DNA from: RGIG5579 sp045580105
Lineage (GTDB): Bacteria > Bacillota > Clostridia > Oscillospirales > SIG627
Direction of reading: 5' to 3'
Length of the DNA stretch: 23,067 nucleotides
Assembly: GCA_045580105.1 (NCBI GenBank)
Contig: JAZNNH010000035.1
Location: 1 to 23,067, forward strand
A model generated the notes under the pieces. It saw nothing but the letters and a program-made list of their open reading frames with translations. It made no database searches and had not been told where the DNA came from. The first letter of the stretch is position 1. Each line of letters opens with the position of its first letter. This document shows positions 7,341 through 13,680 of this stretch, piece after piece. The translations under genes were made by a program, and so were the position numbers.

Positions 7341-8108
7341 TCAAAAAGAAAGTAGGGCGGAAGCGAGTTCGTAGCTCTTCGGGGCATCGCCGGAGAAGAA
7401 CAGTTCCACCGAGCCGGTTTCCGTTTTCGTCGAGCGCAAATCAAGCTCCGTTAAGAGGGTGCGCAAGCGGCGCGCCGTACCCTCCCCGCCGTCGTAGAGC
7501 CGAACCTCGTTTTTGAAAAACTTTGAGAGCGCAGGCGCAACGTGCGGGTAATGCGTGCAGCCCAAAACAAGGGCATCGGGGGACTTGTCGGCGAACAGCT
7601 CGGAAAGGTAGGTAACCAGAACGGAATCGTTCCAGTGCCCCTCCTCGATCAGTTCCACCAGACCCGGACACGGAAGCACTTCAACGTCGGCACGGTCTTC
7701 AAAGGTAGCAACGAGGTTTTGAATCCGATTGGTCTGAATCGCCAAGGGCGTTGCCATCAAAAGGATTTTTTTGCCCGGATTTTCAAGCACAGCGGGCTTG
7801 AGTGCCGGCTCGATCGCCACAATGGGAAACGAGGGGTTTTCGCGGCGGATTGTGGGCGCCGCCACGCCGGTCGCGGTATTACACGCAATCACAAACGCCT
7901 TGCAGCCCTTTTCCATCGCAAGTGCCAGCGCCTCGCGGCTGAGGGAAAGAACCTCGTCGGGCGTGCGGTTGCCGTAAGGTGCGTGGGCGTGATCGCCGAA
8001 GAAGAAAAAGTTTTCGTTCGGCAGCATTTCGCGCATTTTTTTCAGCACACTAATCCCGCCCAAGCCGGAATCGAACACGCCGATGGGTGCGAATCTGTCT
8101 GTTTTCAT
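7341..8108 (-). CDS. murI: Glutamate racemase
   Basis: MurI is a 255-residue cofactor-independent racemase that supplies D-glutamate for peptidoglycan. The two catalytic cysteines are Cys76 in ACNTATG and Cys184 in LGCTHYP, with His186 beside the second. The substrate-binding N-terminus GVFDSGLGG (D13, S14) and the PYGNRT loop are intact. The start is ATG at 8108, one base after the stop of the preceding membrane gene, so translation is probably coupled. The last codons (ALLSF and stop) are written in the same bases as the left half of the adjacent hairpin repeat. It therefore looks as though repeat DNA forms the 3' end of the gene. Confidence 0.97.
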   Translation of the reverse strand: MKTDRFAPIGVFDSGLGGISVLKKMREMLPNENFFFFGDHAHAPYGNRTPDEVLSLSREALALAMEKGCKAFVIACNTATGVAAPTIRRENPSFPIVAIEPALKPAVLENPGKKILLMATPLAIQTNRIQNLVATFEDRADVEVLPCPGLVELIEEGHWNDSVLVTYLSELFADKSPDALVLGCTHYPHVAPALSKFFKNEVRLYDGGEGTARRLRTLLTELDLRSTKTETGSVELFFSGDAPKSYELASALLSF

Positions 8109-8109
8109 T

Positions 8110-8604
8110 TTATTTCAGGGTGAAATTACAAACAATCAAGCCAATCGGCACCACAAGATAAACAAAGGCATCCAAAACCGAGGACGCAAAGGGGCGCAGG
8201 TGATTGGTGTCGGAATCGGGACGGTAGAGGAAAAAGGGCTGACCGAATTGGATCATATTTCCCACAATCGCAAGCAAATACGCCTGCAGACCGGCCGTGA
8301 GTAAAAGGAGCGAGCTGAGCACTTTCATCAAAAGCGCGGCAAAGGAAAACCAACCGATCAAAAGGTGAAGCACACCGACCAGCGCCAAAAGGGCGTAGTT
8401 GGTCAGATTCAAGTAGTAAAGTCCGGGTGCAAGAGCATCTTTTGCCGTTACGAACAGGTAGCGATTCGCACCGCCGCGAACGCGCAGCGCGAACTGCCGT
8501 CTTCCGATTTTTCTAACGAGAATATTCACGATCTGTTTTCTGGAAACGAGCACGATCACCAAAGCAAACAGATAGAAAACGATCTGAGCAAAATTTCTTG
8601 ACAT
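8110..8604 (-). CDS. Hypothetical membrane protein, about four segments
   Basis: I do not recognise this 164-residue protein. Hydrophobic stretches lie near residues 5-20, 66-85, 88-115 and 143-160. A basic region between the first two (SRKQ...RKIGRRQFALRVRGG) may face the cytoplasm. The start is ATG at 8604 with AAAGGAG 6 bases upstream, which supports real expression. It is 17 bases after another orphan membrane gene and one base before murI, all in one direction. The context suggests an envelope-related role, but that is only inference from position. Confidence 0.75.
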   Translation of the reverse strand: MSRNFAQIVFYLFALVIVLVSRKQIVNILVRKIGRRQFALRVRGGANRYLFVTAKDALAPGLYYLNLTNYALLALVGVLHLLIGWFSFAALLMKVLSSLLLLTAGLQAYLLAIVGNMIQFGQPFFLYRPDSDTNHLRPFASSVLDAFVYLVVPIGLIVCNFTLK

Positions 8605-8621
8605 GGTTTACTCCTTTCGGA

Positions 8622-9098
8622 TCAATCCAAAATACTCTTGAATTCCTTCTTTTCTTTCGGCAGGAAAAGGGCGCGGCCGAGAGAAGTCAGCCAAAGAGTG
8701 ATGGGATAAAAAACAAAATACGGCAGGGTATGCAGCAAAATCTGTCGCGTTGCTACGGTTTCCCCTTCCATGAGGAATAGATAGTTAAACACAAGATCCA
8801 TAAAGACAAAATACGCGGCAAAGCCGAGGAGAAAATGGATCACACGCATCACTGCGCGATTCTTTTCACCTTCCACCAAGCGGTTCAAAAAACCAAGGCA
8901 AAGGGAAAAGGGGAAAACGCAAACGTAGAGTTTTCCAAACACGTAGCTGAAAAACTGGAAGAGTGTCTGCGTCCCACCGCCCCCCATTTTCTTTCCCAAA
9001 AGAGCAAAGGTTCCGAGGTAAATAAAGCTAATGAGAAAGAAGGCAAGGAAGGTGGTAAACGAAACCTTGCGCACAAATTTGATTTGATTTTCTTTCAT
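8622..9098 (-). CDS. Hypothetical membrane protein, four segments
   Basis: I do not recognise this 158-residue protein. Predicted membrane segments lie near 14-34, 46-71, 84-107 and 118-142. A glycine run (KKMGGGGT, near 36-43) stands between the first two, and a charged tail (PKEKKEFKSILD) follows the last. The start is ATG at 9098 with a clear GGAGG 7 bases upstream. It is 15 bases after the ProX-like gene and 17 before the next membrane gene, so it is probably part of a four-gene unit ending in murI. No sequence similarity to its neighbour is obvious beyond hydrophobicity. Confidence 0.75.
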   Translation of the reverse strand: MKENQIKFVRKVSFTTFLAFFLISFIYLGTFALLGKKMGGGGTQTLFQFFSYVFGKLYVCVFPFSLCLGFLNRLVEGEKNRAVMRVIHFLLGFAAYFVFMDLVFNYLFLMEGETVATRQILLHTLPYFVFYPITLWLTSLGRALFLPKEKKEFKSILD

Positions 9099-9113
9099 GG
9101 TTTGATCCTCCGT

Positions 9114-9647
9114 TCAAAAATCTTGCGATTCGACAAGTTCAATCGTAACAACGTTCGGCTCGATCCCCAAACTCGGCAAAAAGCGGCCGAAGAAATCGTC
9201 GCACTCGAGCACCACCGTACAGGTTTCGTCCGAGGGGTGGAAGCAGATGCGCTCGGCTTCATACAGATCGCGATCCACGGAAAAGGAAATTTCCCGATTG
9301 CGGTCGAAAATCAATTCCAAGGGACTGACCGAGCCGGAGCGCGTTTGCAAAATATCGGAAAGAATCCCCTCTTCGGCAAAGGAAAGCCGACCCGACGCCA
9401 TCTGACGGGACACGGGACCGGTGCGAAAGCGCTTTTCAAAGGGCATAGTGAGAAGATAAAACTTGGTCTTCTGACGGTTCGCCAAAACCAAATTTTTGCA
9501 GTGAAGCGCGTTCGAAATGCCGGCGGCGGCATCGTTTTTCAATTTTTCGGGGAGCGTATCGGTTTTTTCGTGGGAAAACGCGCGATACGGAATCGAGTGT
9601 GTTTCAAGATAGGCGAAAATCGCCTCTTTTTCTTTGTTTTCGTTCAT
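9114..9647 (-). CDS. YbaK/ProX-type aminoacyl-tRNA deacylase
   Basis: This 177-residue protein resembles the free-standing prolyl-tRNA synthetase-associated (ProX/PrdX, YbaK) domain, which hydrolyses mischarged tRNA in trans. The core HCKNLVLANRQKTKFYLLTMP, with lysines near residues 51 and 58, and LSPLELIFD-like SVSPLELIFDRNREI followed by FHPSDETCTVVLE are typical of the family. The usual substrates are Ala-tRNAPro or Cys-tRNAPro; which one applies here cannot be told. I chose ATG at 9647 (MNENKEKEAIFAYLE). Further in-frame starts at 9656 and 9671 lie inside the promoter-like and terminator sequences. There is no ribosome site before 9647. Confidence 0.85.
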   Translation of the reverse strand: MNENKEKEAIFAYLETHSIPYRAFSHEKTDTLPEKLKNDAAAGISNALHCKNLVLANRQKTKFYLLTMPFEKRFRTGPVSRQMASGRLSFAEEGILSDILQTRSGSVSPLELIFDRNREISFSVDRDLYEAERICFHPSDETCTVVLECDDFFGRFLPSLGIEPNVVTIELVESQDF

Positions 9648-9651
9648 TTCT

Positions 9652-9681
9652 ATCATACCATAAGGAAACAAAATCCTGCAA
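9652..9681 (-). promoter_or_regulatory. Possible promoter for the proX-like unit
   Basis: TTGCAG (9676-9681), an 18-base spacer and TATGAT (9652-9657) are read on the minus strand. The -10 ends only four bases before the ATG at 9647, so transcription could start at or next to the start codon. The -35 lies in the stem of the rplT terminator. Confidence 0.5.
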
Positions 9682-9697
9682 GTGGCTTGCAGGATTT
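9671..9697 (-). terminator. Intrinsic terminator of the infC-rpmI-rplT operon
   Basis: A perfect 12-bp stem AAATCCTGCAAG/CTTGCAGGATTT with a 3-base loop lies 23 bases past the rplT stop. The flanking T-run is better on the plus strand (six T) than on the minus strand (TTTGTTTCC), so it may work in both directions. On gene order its main job is to end the ribosomal protein operon. Confidence 0.8.
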
Positions 9698-9720
9698 TTT
9701 ATTTCTCTTCGATTGTAGAC

Positions 9721-10074
9721 TTATCTTGCTGCCTTTGCCTTTTCAACGAGAGCGGCAAATGCTTCCTTGTCGTTCACAGCCAGATCAGAGAGCATTTTAC
9801 GGTTCAGTTCGATTCCTGCTTTCTTCAGACCGTTCATAAAGGTGGAGTAGTTCATACCACAAGCTTTTGCCTGTGCGGAAATTCTGGTGATCCAGAGCTT
9901 GCGGAAATCTCTCTTCTTGGCTTTTCTGCCGACGAACGCGTAGTTTCCGCTCTTCATGACGGCTTGTTTCGCCATCTTAAAATGCTTGGATTTTGCACCC
10001 CAGTAGCCCTTAGCGGCTTTCAAAACTTTCTTTCTTCTTGCACGGGTAACTTTTGCAAATTTAATTCTTGCCAT
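9721..10074 (-). CDS. rplT: 50S ribosomal protein L20
   Basis: L20 is a 117-residue, strongly basic 23S rRNA-binding protein needed early in 50S assembly. The N-terminus MARIKFAKVTRARRKKVL and the block FVGRKAKKRDFRKLWITRI are hallmark L20 sequence, and the length is standard. It is last in infC-rpmI-rplT. The start at 10074 has no close Shine-Dalgarno. An AAAGGAT lies about 25 bases upstream, separated by a small hairpin GCGTT-TGT-AACGC that could bring it nearer. L20 commonly represses its own operon by binding the leader upstream of infC. Confidence 0.99.
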   Translation of the reverse strand: MARIKFAKVTRARRKKVLKAAKGYWGAKSKHFKMAKQAVMKSGNYAFVGRKAKKRDFRKLWITRISAQAKACGMNYSTFMNGLKKAGIELNRKMLSDLAVNDKEAFAALVEKAKAAR

Positions 10075-10126
10075 TTTTACACACTGCGTTACAAACGCTT
10101 ATCCTTTCTTTGAGTTGACTACCTTC

Positions 10127-10324
10127 TTATGCGTAGGGAATGAGTCTCTTGATGTTCTTTGCGTTACATTCAGAAATGTAAGCGGCTTTACGCAGCGCTC
10201 TCTTGCGCTTGGTGGTCTTCAGGTGTACCTGATGTCTTCTGCCCTGCTGGGTCATCTTCACCTTACCGTTTTTGGTAACGGAGAATCTTTTGGCGGATGC
10301 CTTGTGAGTACGGATTTTTGCCAT
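10127..10324 (-). CDS. rpmI: 50S ribosomal protein L35
   Basis: L35 is a 65-residue basic large-subunit protein. The sequence MAKIRTHKASAKRFSVTKNGKVK and the RRHQVHLKTTKRKRALRK block are characteristic, and the length is exactly that of the family. It lies 18 bases after infC and 52 before rplT, the conserved order in Firmicutes. AAAGGAAG precedes the ATG at 10324 at a suitable distance. Expression is presumably set by the leader and attenuator upstream of infC. Confidence 0.99.
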   Translation of the reverse strand: MAKIRTHKASAKRFSVTKNGKVKMTQQGRRHQVHLKTTKRKRALRKAAYISECNAKNIKRLIPYA

Positions 10325-10342
10325 TGTTTCTTTCTTCCTTTA

Positions 10343-10861
10343 CTAATTATTTTTTTTGGGTGCGACAAACATTGTCATAAAACGCCCCTCGAGATGGGGT
10401 TTCTTTTCCACGGTTCCTGCTTCTGCCACGGCTTTTGCAATCTCGCCCATCAGATCTTCACCGCGTTTGGTGTTGTTCATTTCACGACCGGAAAACATAA
10501 TGGTCATTTTCACCTTGTTTCCGGCGGCAAGAAAACGAAGCGCGTGGGAGATTTTCGTGTCAAAATCGTGCTGACCGATGCGACAGGAGAACTTGATCTC
10601 CTTGGTTTCAACGGTGACCTGCTTCTTGCGGGATTCCTTTTCCTTTTTGCTGCGATCGAAACGGTACTTGCCGTAGTCCATAATTTTGCAAACGGGAGTC
10701 GGACCGCCGGCATTCATTTCAACCAAATCCAGACCTTTGTCGTAAGCCAACTCCAAGGCCTGAGACGTTTTCATTACGCCGAGTTGGTTCCCTTCGGGGT
10801 CGATGACCCGAACTTCTGCAGCACGGATCTTTTCGTTGATGGTCATTTCCTTTACGGCTAT
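10343..10861 (-). CDS. infC: Translation initiation factor IF-3, probable AUA start
   Basis: IF-3 keeps the 30S subunit free and checks start-codon fidelity. The N-terminal domain (INEKIRAAEVRVIDPEGNQLGVM) and C-terminal domain (KEIKFSCRIGQHDFDTKISHALRFL, then MTIMFSGREM) are complete. I chose ATA at 10861 because a strong GGAGGT lies 7 bases upstream, giving 172 residues beginning (M)AVKEMTINEKIR. The next in-frame ATG at 10846 has only AAAGGA one base away. The long in-frame opening to 10918 would run back through the attenuator hairpin. Non-AUG starts are well known in infC and let IF-3 repress its own translation. Confidence 0.9.
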   Translation of the reverse strand: MAVKEMTINEKIRAAEVRVIDPEGNQLGVMKTSQALELAYDKGLDLVEMNAGGPTPVCKIMDYGKYRFDRSKKEKESRKKQVTVETKEIKFSCRIGQHDFDTKISHALRFLAAGNKVKMTIMFSGREMNNTKRGEDLMGEIAKAVAEAGTVEKKPHLEGRFMTMFVAPKKNN

Positions 10862-11000
10862 CTTTGACACCTCCAAAAAATAAAGTGCGGAGCATAACTT
10901 CTCCGCACAGAATGACACCGATCAAAAACGGCATTTTCTATTAACACTGCCCGGCATTCGTCGGCAGGTGAGAACGGAAAAGTTCTACTTCCTTTTAGGT
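10862..11000 (-). promoter_or_regulatory. infC leader, L20-type autoregulatory candidate
   Basis: About 140 transcribed bases separate the promoter from the infC ribosome site. They include GTTCTCACCTGCCGAC and CTGCCGACGAATGCCGGGCAG segments able to pair, then the terminator hairpin at 10885-10908. Firmicute infC operons usually carry a leader to which L20 binds to cause premature termination. The position and architecture fit, but I cannot confirm a match to the known L20 leader model by eye. Confidence 0.65.
10875..10908 (-). terminator. Attenuator hairpin before infC
   Basis: An 8-bp stem GTGCGGAG/CTCCGCAC (10885-10908, loop AAGTTATG) is followed on the minus strand by TTTATTTTTT and then directly by the infC ribosome site GGAGGT. 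A terminator this close to the coding region, inside a leader, is expected to act as an attenuator. Confidence 0.85.
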
Positions 11001-11006
11001 TTTACT

Positions 11007-11035
11007 ATTATAGACCCCCAAAGGGGGTTTGTCAA
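11007..11035 (-). promoter_or_regulatory. Promoter of infC-rpmI-rplT
   Basis: TTGACA (11030-11035), exactly 17 bases of spacer and TATAAT (11007-11012) form a perfect consensus sigma-A promoter. The spacer contains the palindrome CCCCCTTTGGGGG, and AAACCCCCTT is repeated just upstream of the -35. Confidence 0.92.
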
Positions 11036-11048
11036 GGGGGTTTACGGT

Positions 11049-11582
11049 TTATTTACAAAAAGAGTCGATGTACGATTCGATGGCAGCGTCGATGATCTCG
11101 ATTGCCTTGGTGCGGTCGCCCACTTCGTTGACGATGGTTTCTTTGCTTTCCAGCTGCTTGTACACGCGGAAAAAGTGGTTCATTTCATCGGTAATGTGCT
11201 CGGGCAGCTGAGAAATTTCGGTGAAGTGGTTGTAGGTGGGGTCTTCAAAGGGAATGGCGATGATCTTTTCGTCGTTTCTGCCGTTGTCGATCATGGTAAT
11301 GACCCCGATCGGGTAGCAGCGCACGAGGGTCATCGGTTCAATTTCCTCGCTGCACACCAAAAGAACGTCCAAGGGGTCCTGATCGTCGCCGAAGGTGCGG
11401 GGAATGAAACCATAGTTAGCGGGATAGTGCGTGGAGGTATACAGAATTCGGTCCAGCTTCAAATATCCCGTTTCTTTATCGAGCTCGTATTTTTTCTTTG
11501 AGCCCTTCGGAATTTCGATCACCGCAACAAAATCAGTCGGGGTGACGCGCTTAGGGTTCATATCGTGCCAAATGTTTCCCAT
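11049..11582 (-). CDS. ppa: Inorganic pyrophosphatase, family I
   Basis: This 177-residue soluble enzyme hydrolyses pyrophosphate to phosphate with Mg2+, pulling biosynthetic reactions forward. Visible family features are the N-terminal EIPKGSKKKYELDKETG, the HYPANYGFIPRT strand and the metal signature DDQDPLDVL (D67, D69, D72). The usual small residue in the signature is Gln68 here, a mild deviation. Length fits bacterial family I. ATG at 11582 lies 7 bases after the nrdR stop. The nearest ribosome-like AAGGAG is about 15 bases upstream inside the end of nrdR, so initiation may rely on coupling. It seems to close the unit orf149-MORN-nrdR-ppa. Confidence 0.95.
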   Translation of the reverse strand: MGNIWHDMNPKRVTPTDFVAVIEIPKGSKKKYELDKETGYLKLDRILYTSTHYPANYGFIPRTFGDDQDPLDVLLVCSEEIEPMTLVRCYPIGVITMIDNGRNDEKIIAIPFEDPTYNHFTEISQLPEHITDEMNHFFRVYKQLESKETIVNEVGDRTKAIEIIDAAIESYIDSFCK

Positions 11583-11588
11583 ATCGAT

Positions 11589-12056
11589 TTATTTTTTCTC
11601 CTTTTTTTGTTGGTCCTTCAAAAGAAGCTCTAACTCTTCCATAAAGGTTTGTACGTCTTGGAATCGGCGGTAAACGGAAGCGAAGCGAACGTATGCCACT
11701 TCGTCCAGTTCCCGCAAGCCCTCCATAATCTCCTCCCCGATGCGGGTCGAGGAAATTTCATTGTCCAGCGCGCCGGAGGCAACCCCCTCCACGCGGCGAA
11801 CCAAATGCTCCATCTCTTCAAAGGAAACGGGGCGCTTTTCGCAGGCGCGCATAATGCCGTTGAGTACTTTCTTTCGATCGAACAGCTCGCGCGAGCCGTC
11901 TTTTTTCACCACCATAACGGGAGCTTCCTCCAAGCGTTCGTAGGTGGTAAAGCGTCTTTGACAGTTCAGGCACTCGCGTCGGCGGCGAATGCTGTCCTCT
12001 CCGGGACGGGAATCGAGCACTTTGCTTTCAAAGCTTCCGCAACTGGGGCATTTCAT
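11589..12056 (-). CDS. nrdR: Transcriptional repressor NrdR
   Basis: NrdR is a 155-residue nucleotide-sensing repressor of ribonucleotide reductase genes. The N-terminal zinc ribbon has Cys3, Cys6, Cys29 and Cys32 (MKCPSCGSFESKVLDSRP and CLNCQRRFTTYER). It is followed by an ATP-cone domain (about 45-135), VMVVKKDGSRELFDRKKVLNGI-type. Length and layout are standard. AAGGAG lies 7 bases before the ATG at 12056. No ribonucleotide reductase gene is in the window, and I see no obvious NrdR-box pair. It lies 11 bases after the MORN gene and 6 before ppa. Confidence 0.97.
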   Translation of the reverse strand: MKCPSCGSFESKVLDSRPGEDSIRRRRECLNCQRRFTTYERLEEAPVMVVKKDGSRELFDRKKVLNGIMRACEKRPVSFEEMEHLVRRVEGVASGALDNEISSTRIGEEIMEGLRELDEVAYVRFASVYRRFQDVQTFMEELELLLKDQQKKEKK

Positions 12057-12067
12057 TGTTTTTCTCC

Positions 12068-12856
12068 TTAGGGTTCGGGATTGATCAGACCGTCTTTAAA
12101 ATAGCCGGAATAGACACGGGGCTGCGTTCCTTCGGCTGCCGCCCAAGTATAGGTGCCTTGACCGTGCAGTTTTCCTGCCACAAAGCTTCCCTCGTACTTG
12201 TCACCGTTCGCCCAAGTGAAGGTGCCTTGACCGGTGCGCTCGTCGTTGACGAAGGCGCCGACGTAAACGTTGCCGTTCGCCCAAGTATAGGTGCCTTGAC
12301 CGTTTTTGCGGTCGTCGGTAAAGCTTCCCTCGTATTTGTCACCGTTGGTGTAGAGATACGTGCCGGTGCCGTTTTTCATATTTTCTACAAAATAGCCGGT
12401 AAAGCTCGAGCCGTCGGCAAAGGAATAGATGCCGTGGCCGTGGTGGCGGCCGTCTTGCCACTCGCCCGAATAGGTATCGCCCGAGGTATAGATCGCCGTG
12501 CCGGTGCCGTTTCGCACGCCTTCGGAAAACCCGCCTTCGTATACGTCGCCGGACGCGTAGATCATTTTACCGGTGCCGTCGGGAACCAGATCCTTGACCT
12601 GACCGACGTAAACGTCACCGTTTTCATACGTTAAGGTCTGCGTTTCGCGATCGTATTTGGCGCTTCCCTCTTCCATCCAAGCCGTACCCTTGATCGGTAC
12701 ACCGTCGAGGAATCGGCCCAAGAATTTTACCCCGCTGGGCAGGGTGGTATAGCGCAGCCCGAACACCAAGCCGATCAGAGATACGATCAGAACGGCAATC
12801 AAAAGCCCTAAGACCAAAATCACCGGCAACGCGGTTCTCTTTTTTTGATTTGACAC
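12068..12856 (-). CDS. Membrane-anchored MORN-repeat protein
   Basis: This protein of about 262 residues has one N-terminal membrane segment (TALPVILVLGLLIAVLIVSL) after a short basic head, so the repeats should lie outside the membrane. From about residue 75 there are seven complete MORN units of 23 residues (pattern Y.NGD.Y.G.F..G...G.GTY) and a partial eighth. MORN arrays bind lipids or act as scaffolds; no enzymatic role is seen. I chose GTG at 12856 because AAAGGA lies 7 bases upstream. The longer frame needs TTG at 12898 and would include a hairpin at 12874-12892. Base-level near-identity between units points to recent internal duplication. Confidence 0.85.
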   Translation of the reverse strand: MSNQKKRTALPVILVLGLLIAVLIVSLIGLVFGLRYTTLPSGVKFLGRFLDGVPIKGTAWMEEGSAKYDRETQTLTYENGDVYVGQVKDLVPDGTGKMIYASGDVYEGGFSEGVRNGTGTAIYTSGDTYSGEWQDGRHHGHGIYSFADGSSFTGYFVENMKNGTGTYLYTNGDKYEGSFTDDRKNGQGTYTWANGNVYVGAFVNDERTGQGTFTWANGDKYEGSFVAGKLHGQGTYTWAAAEGTQPRVYSGYFKDGLINPEP

Positions 12857-12873
12857 AGCACTGTCCTTTCTGT

Positions 12874-12892
12874 TCCCTTTTTCAAAAAGGGA
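12874..12892. repeat. Short palindrome upstream of the MORN gene
   Basis: TCCCTTTTTCAAAAAGGGA is a perfect palindrome around one base. It has the same CTTTTT-AAAAAG core as the larger hairpin repeats at 7.3, 13.5 and 19.9 kb, with a different outer arm. It lies 18 bases before the chosen GTG start. Confidence 0.6.
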
Positions 12893-12941
12893 TTCCAAAA
12901 CGTTTTGTTAATTGCCCGTTTCGCCGCTTTGACAGCAGGGG

Positions 12942-13391
12942 TTAAAACGGAGAAATGGCGTCCAAAATTTCAAGTAGGTCCGGGAGAAGATAATAGGTGA
13001 TGACCATAACAAGATACGCCCCGAGGATCAAAAGCAGGTTGAGCCAAAGGGGGCCGCCGCCGGCTTTTTTGAAATATTCGGCTTTTTTCTTGCTCTCTTC
13101 GGGCAAAAAGTAGTGCGTTACCCCGTCTTTTTCCACGCGCGCGATCAGTTTTTCTTTCGGGGAGATCGCAGAGGGGGAAATGCCGAGTTTTTCTGCGCTG
13201 CCCGCCGTTTCCGCCGTGTGACATCCGTTTTGCTCCAGTGCGCGAACCGCTTTTCCCAATGATACGCGGCGCACCACAAGATAAATCCAAGCGCCGACCA
13301 CCGCGGCAAACACACACCAAACCGACGTCGCCGTGCTGTCCCGAAAGGGCGAGATCCACAACACGGACAGGGATTCCAAAATTACTTGCAT
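12942..13391 (-). CDS. Hypothetical protein with two membrane segments
   Basis: I do not recognise this 149-residue protein. A hydrophobic segment lies near 22-41 and another near 115-136. Between them is a soluble loop of about 70 residues containing SAEKLGISPSAISPKEKLIARVEKDG and HYFLPEESKKKAEYFKKAGGG. The ATG at 13391 has AAGGAG 8 bases upstream. It is 85 bases before the MORN gene and is probably co-transcribed with it. The GC-rich repeat at 13414-13438 lies immediately upstream of its ribosome site. No function is proposed. Confidence 0.72.
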   Translation of the reverse strand: MQVILESLSVLWISPFRDSTATSVWCVFAAVVGAWIYLVVRRVSLGKAVRALEQNGCHTAETAGSAEKLGISPSAISPKEKLIARVEKDGVTHYFLPEESKKKAEYFKKAGGGPLWLNLLLILGAYLVMVITYYLLPDLLEILDAISPF

Positions 13392-13413
13392 ATTTTAACT
13401 CCTTTTGGTTCTC

Positions 13414-13438
13414 GCAGGGCTGCCGCCCCGCACCCTGC
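13414..13438 (-). repeat. GC-rich dispersed repeat, copy 1
   Basis: This 25-bp element begins GCAGGG, ends CCCTGC and is otherwise C/G-rich. It is identical, in inverted orientation, to 20085-20109. It abuts hairpins of the A/T-rich repeat family in both places, which suggests one composite dispersed element. Confidence 0.85.
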
Positions 13439-13439
13439 T

Positions 13440-13509
13440 GTTCCTTTCTTTGGAAAGAAAGGAACCAAGAAACTTTCTATATGGAACCTTTTTGAAAAAA
13501 GGTTCCATA
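13440..13509. repeat. Two palindromes next to the GC-rich repeat
   Basis: 13440-13465 is a perfect 26-bp palindrome (arms GTTCCTTTCTTTG). 13480-13509 is a second one (arms TATGGAACC/GGTTCCATA around a CTTTTTGAAAAAAG core). The linker CCAAGAAACTTTC also occurs near 7145-7160. The second palindrome matches the one at 20061-20082 apart from its outer arm. 13510-13565 holds no gene that I can see, only an AAGGAGG-like stretch at 13527. Confidence 0.8.
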
Positions 13510-13565
13510 CCTCAAAAAAATTTTGTAAGGAGGAATACAAATACCGCTATTCCGGTTTTCTTTGT

Positions 13566-13680
13566 CACACTTTCTTTTCCAAAAGAAAGTGTGGTTTGAA
13601 GTTTTCTTTGCCTACTTTCTTTTTCAAAAGAAAGTAGGTTTTCTTCGGCTTACCTTTCTTTTTTCAAAAAGAAAGGTAAG
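13566..13680 (-). repeat. Hairpin repeat array abutting the serS stop
   Basis: Three palindromes occur: 13649-13680 (arms CTTACCTTTC/GAAAGGTAAG), 13611-13638 (CCTACTTTC/GAAAGTAGG) and 13566-13593 (CACACTTTC/GAAAGTGTG). The last two are 45 bp apart. Read on the minus strand each is followed by a linker like CAAAGAAAAC. The array starts at the base after the serS stop codon. No conventional terminator with a T-run follows serS. Confidence 0.88.

Noticed and set aside
13480..13509. A terminator for serS
   Set aside because: The stem is strong but no T-run follows it on the minus strand. It fits the dispersed palindrome family better.
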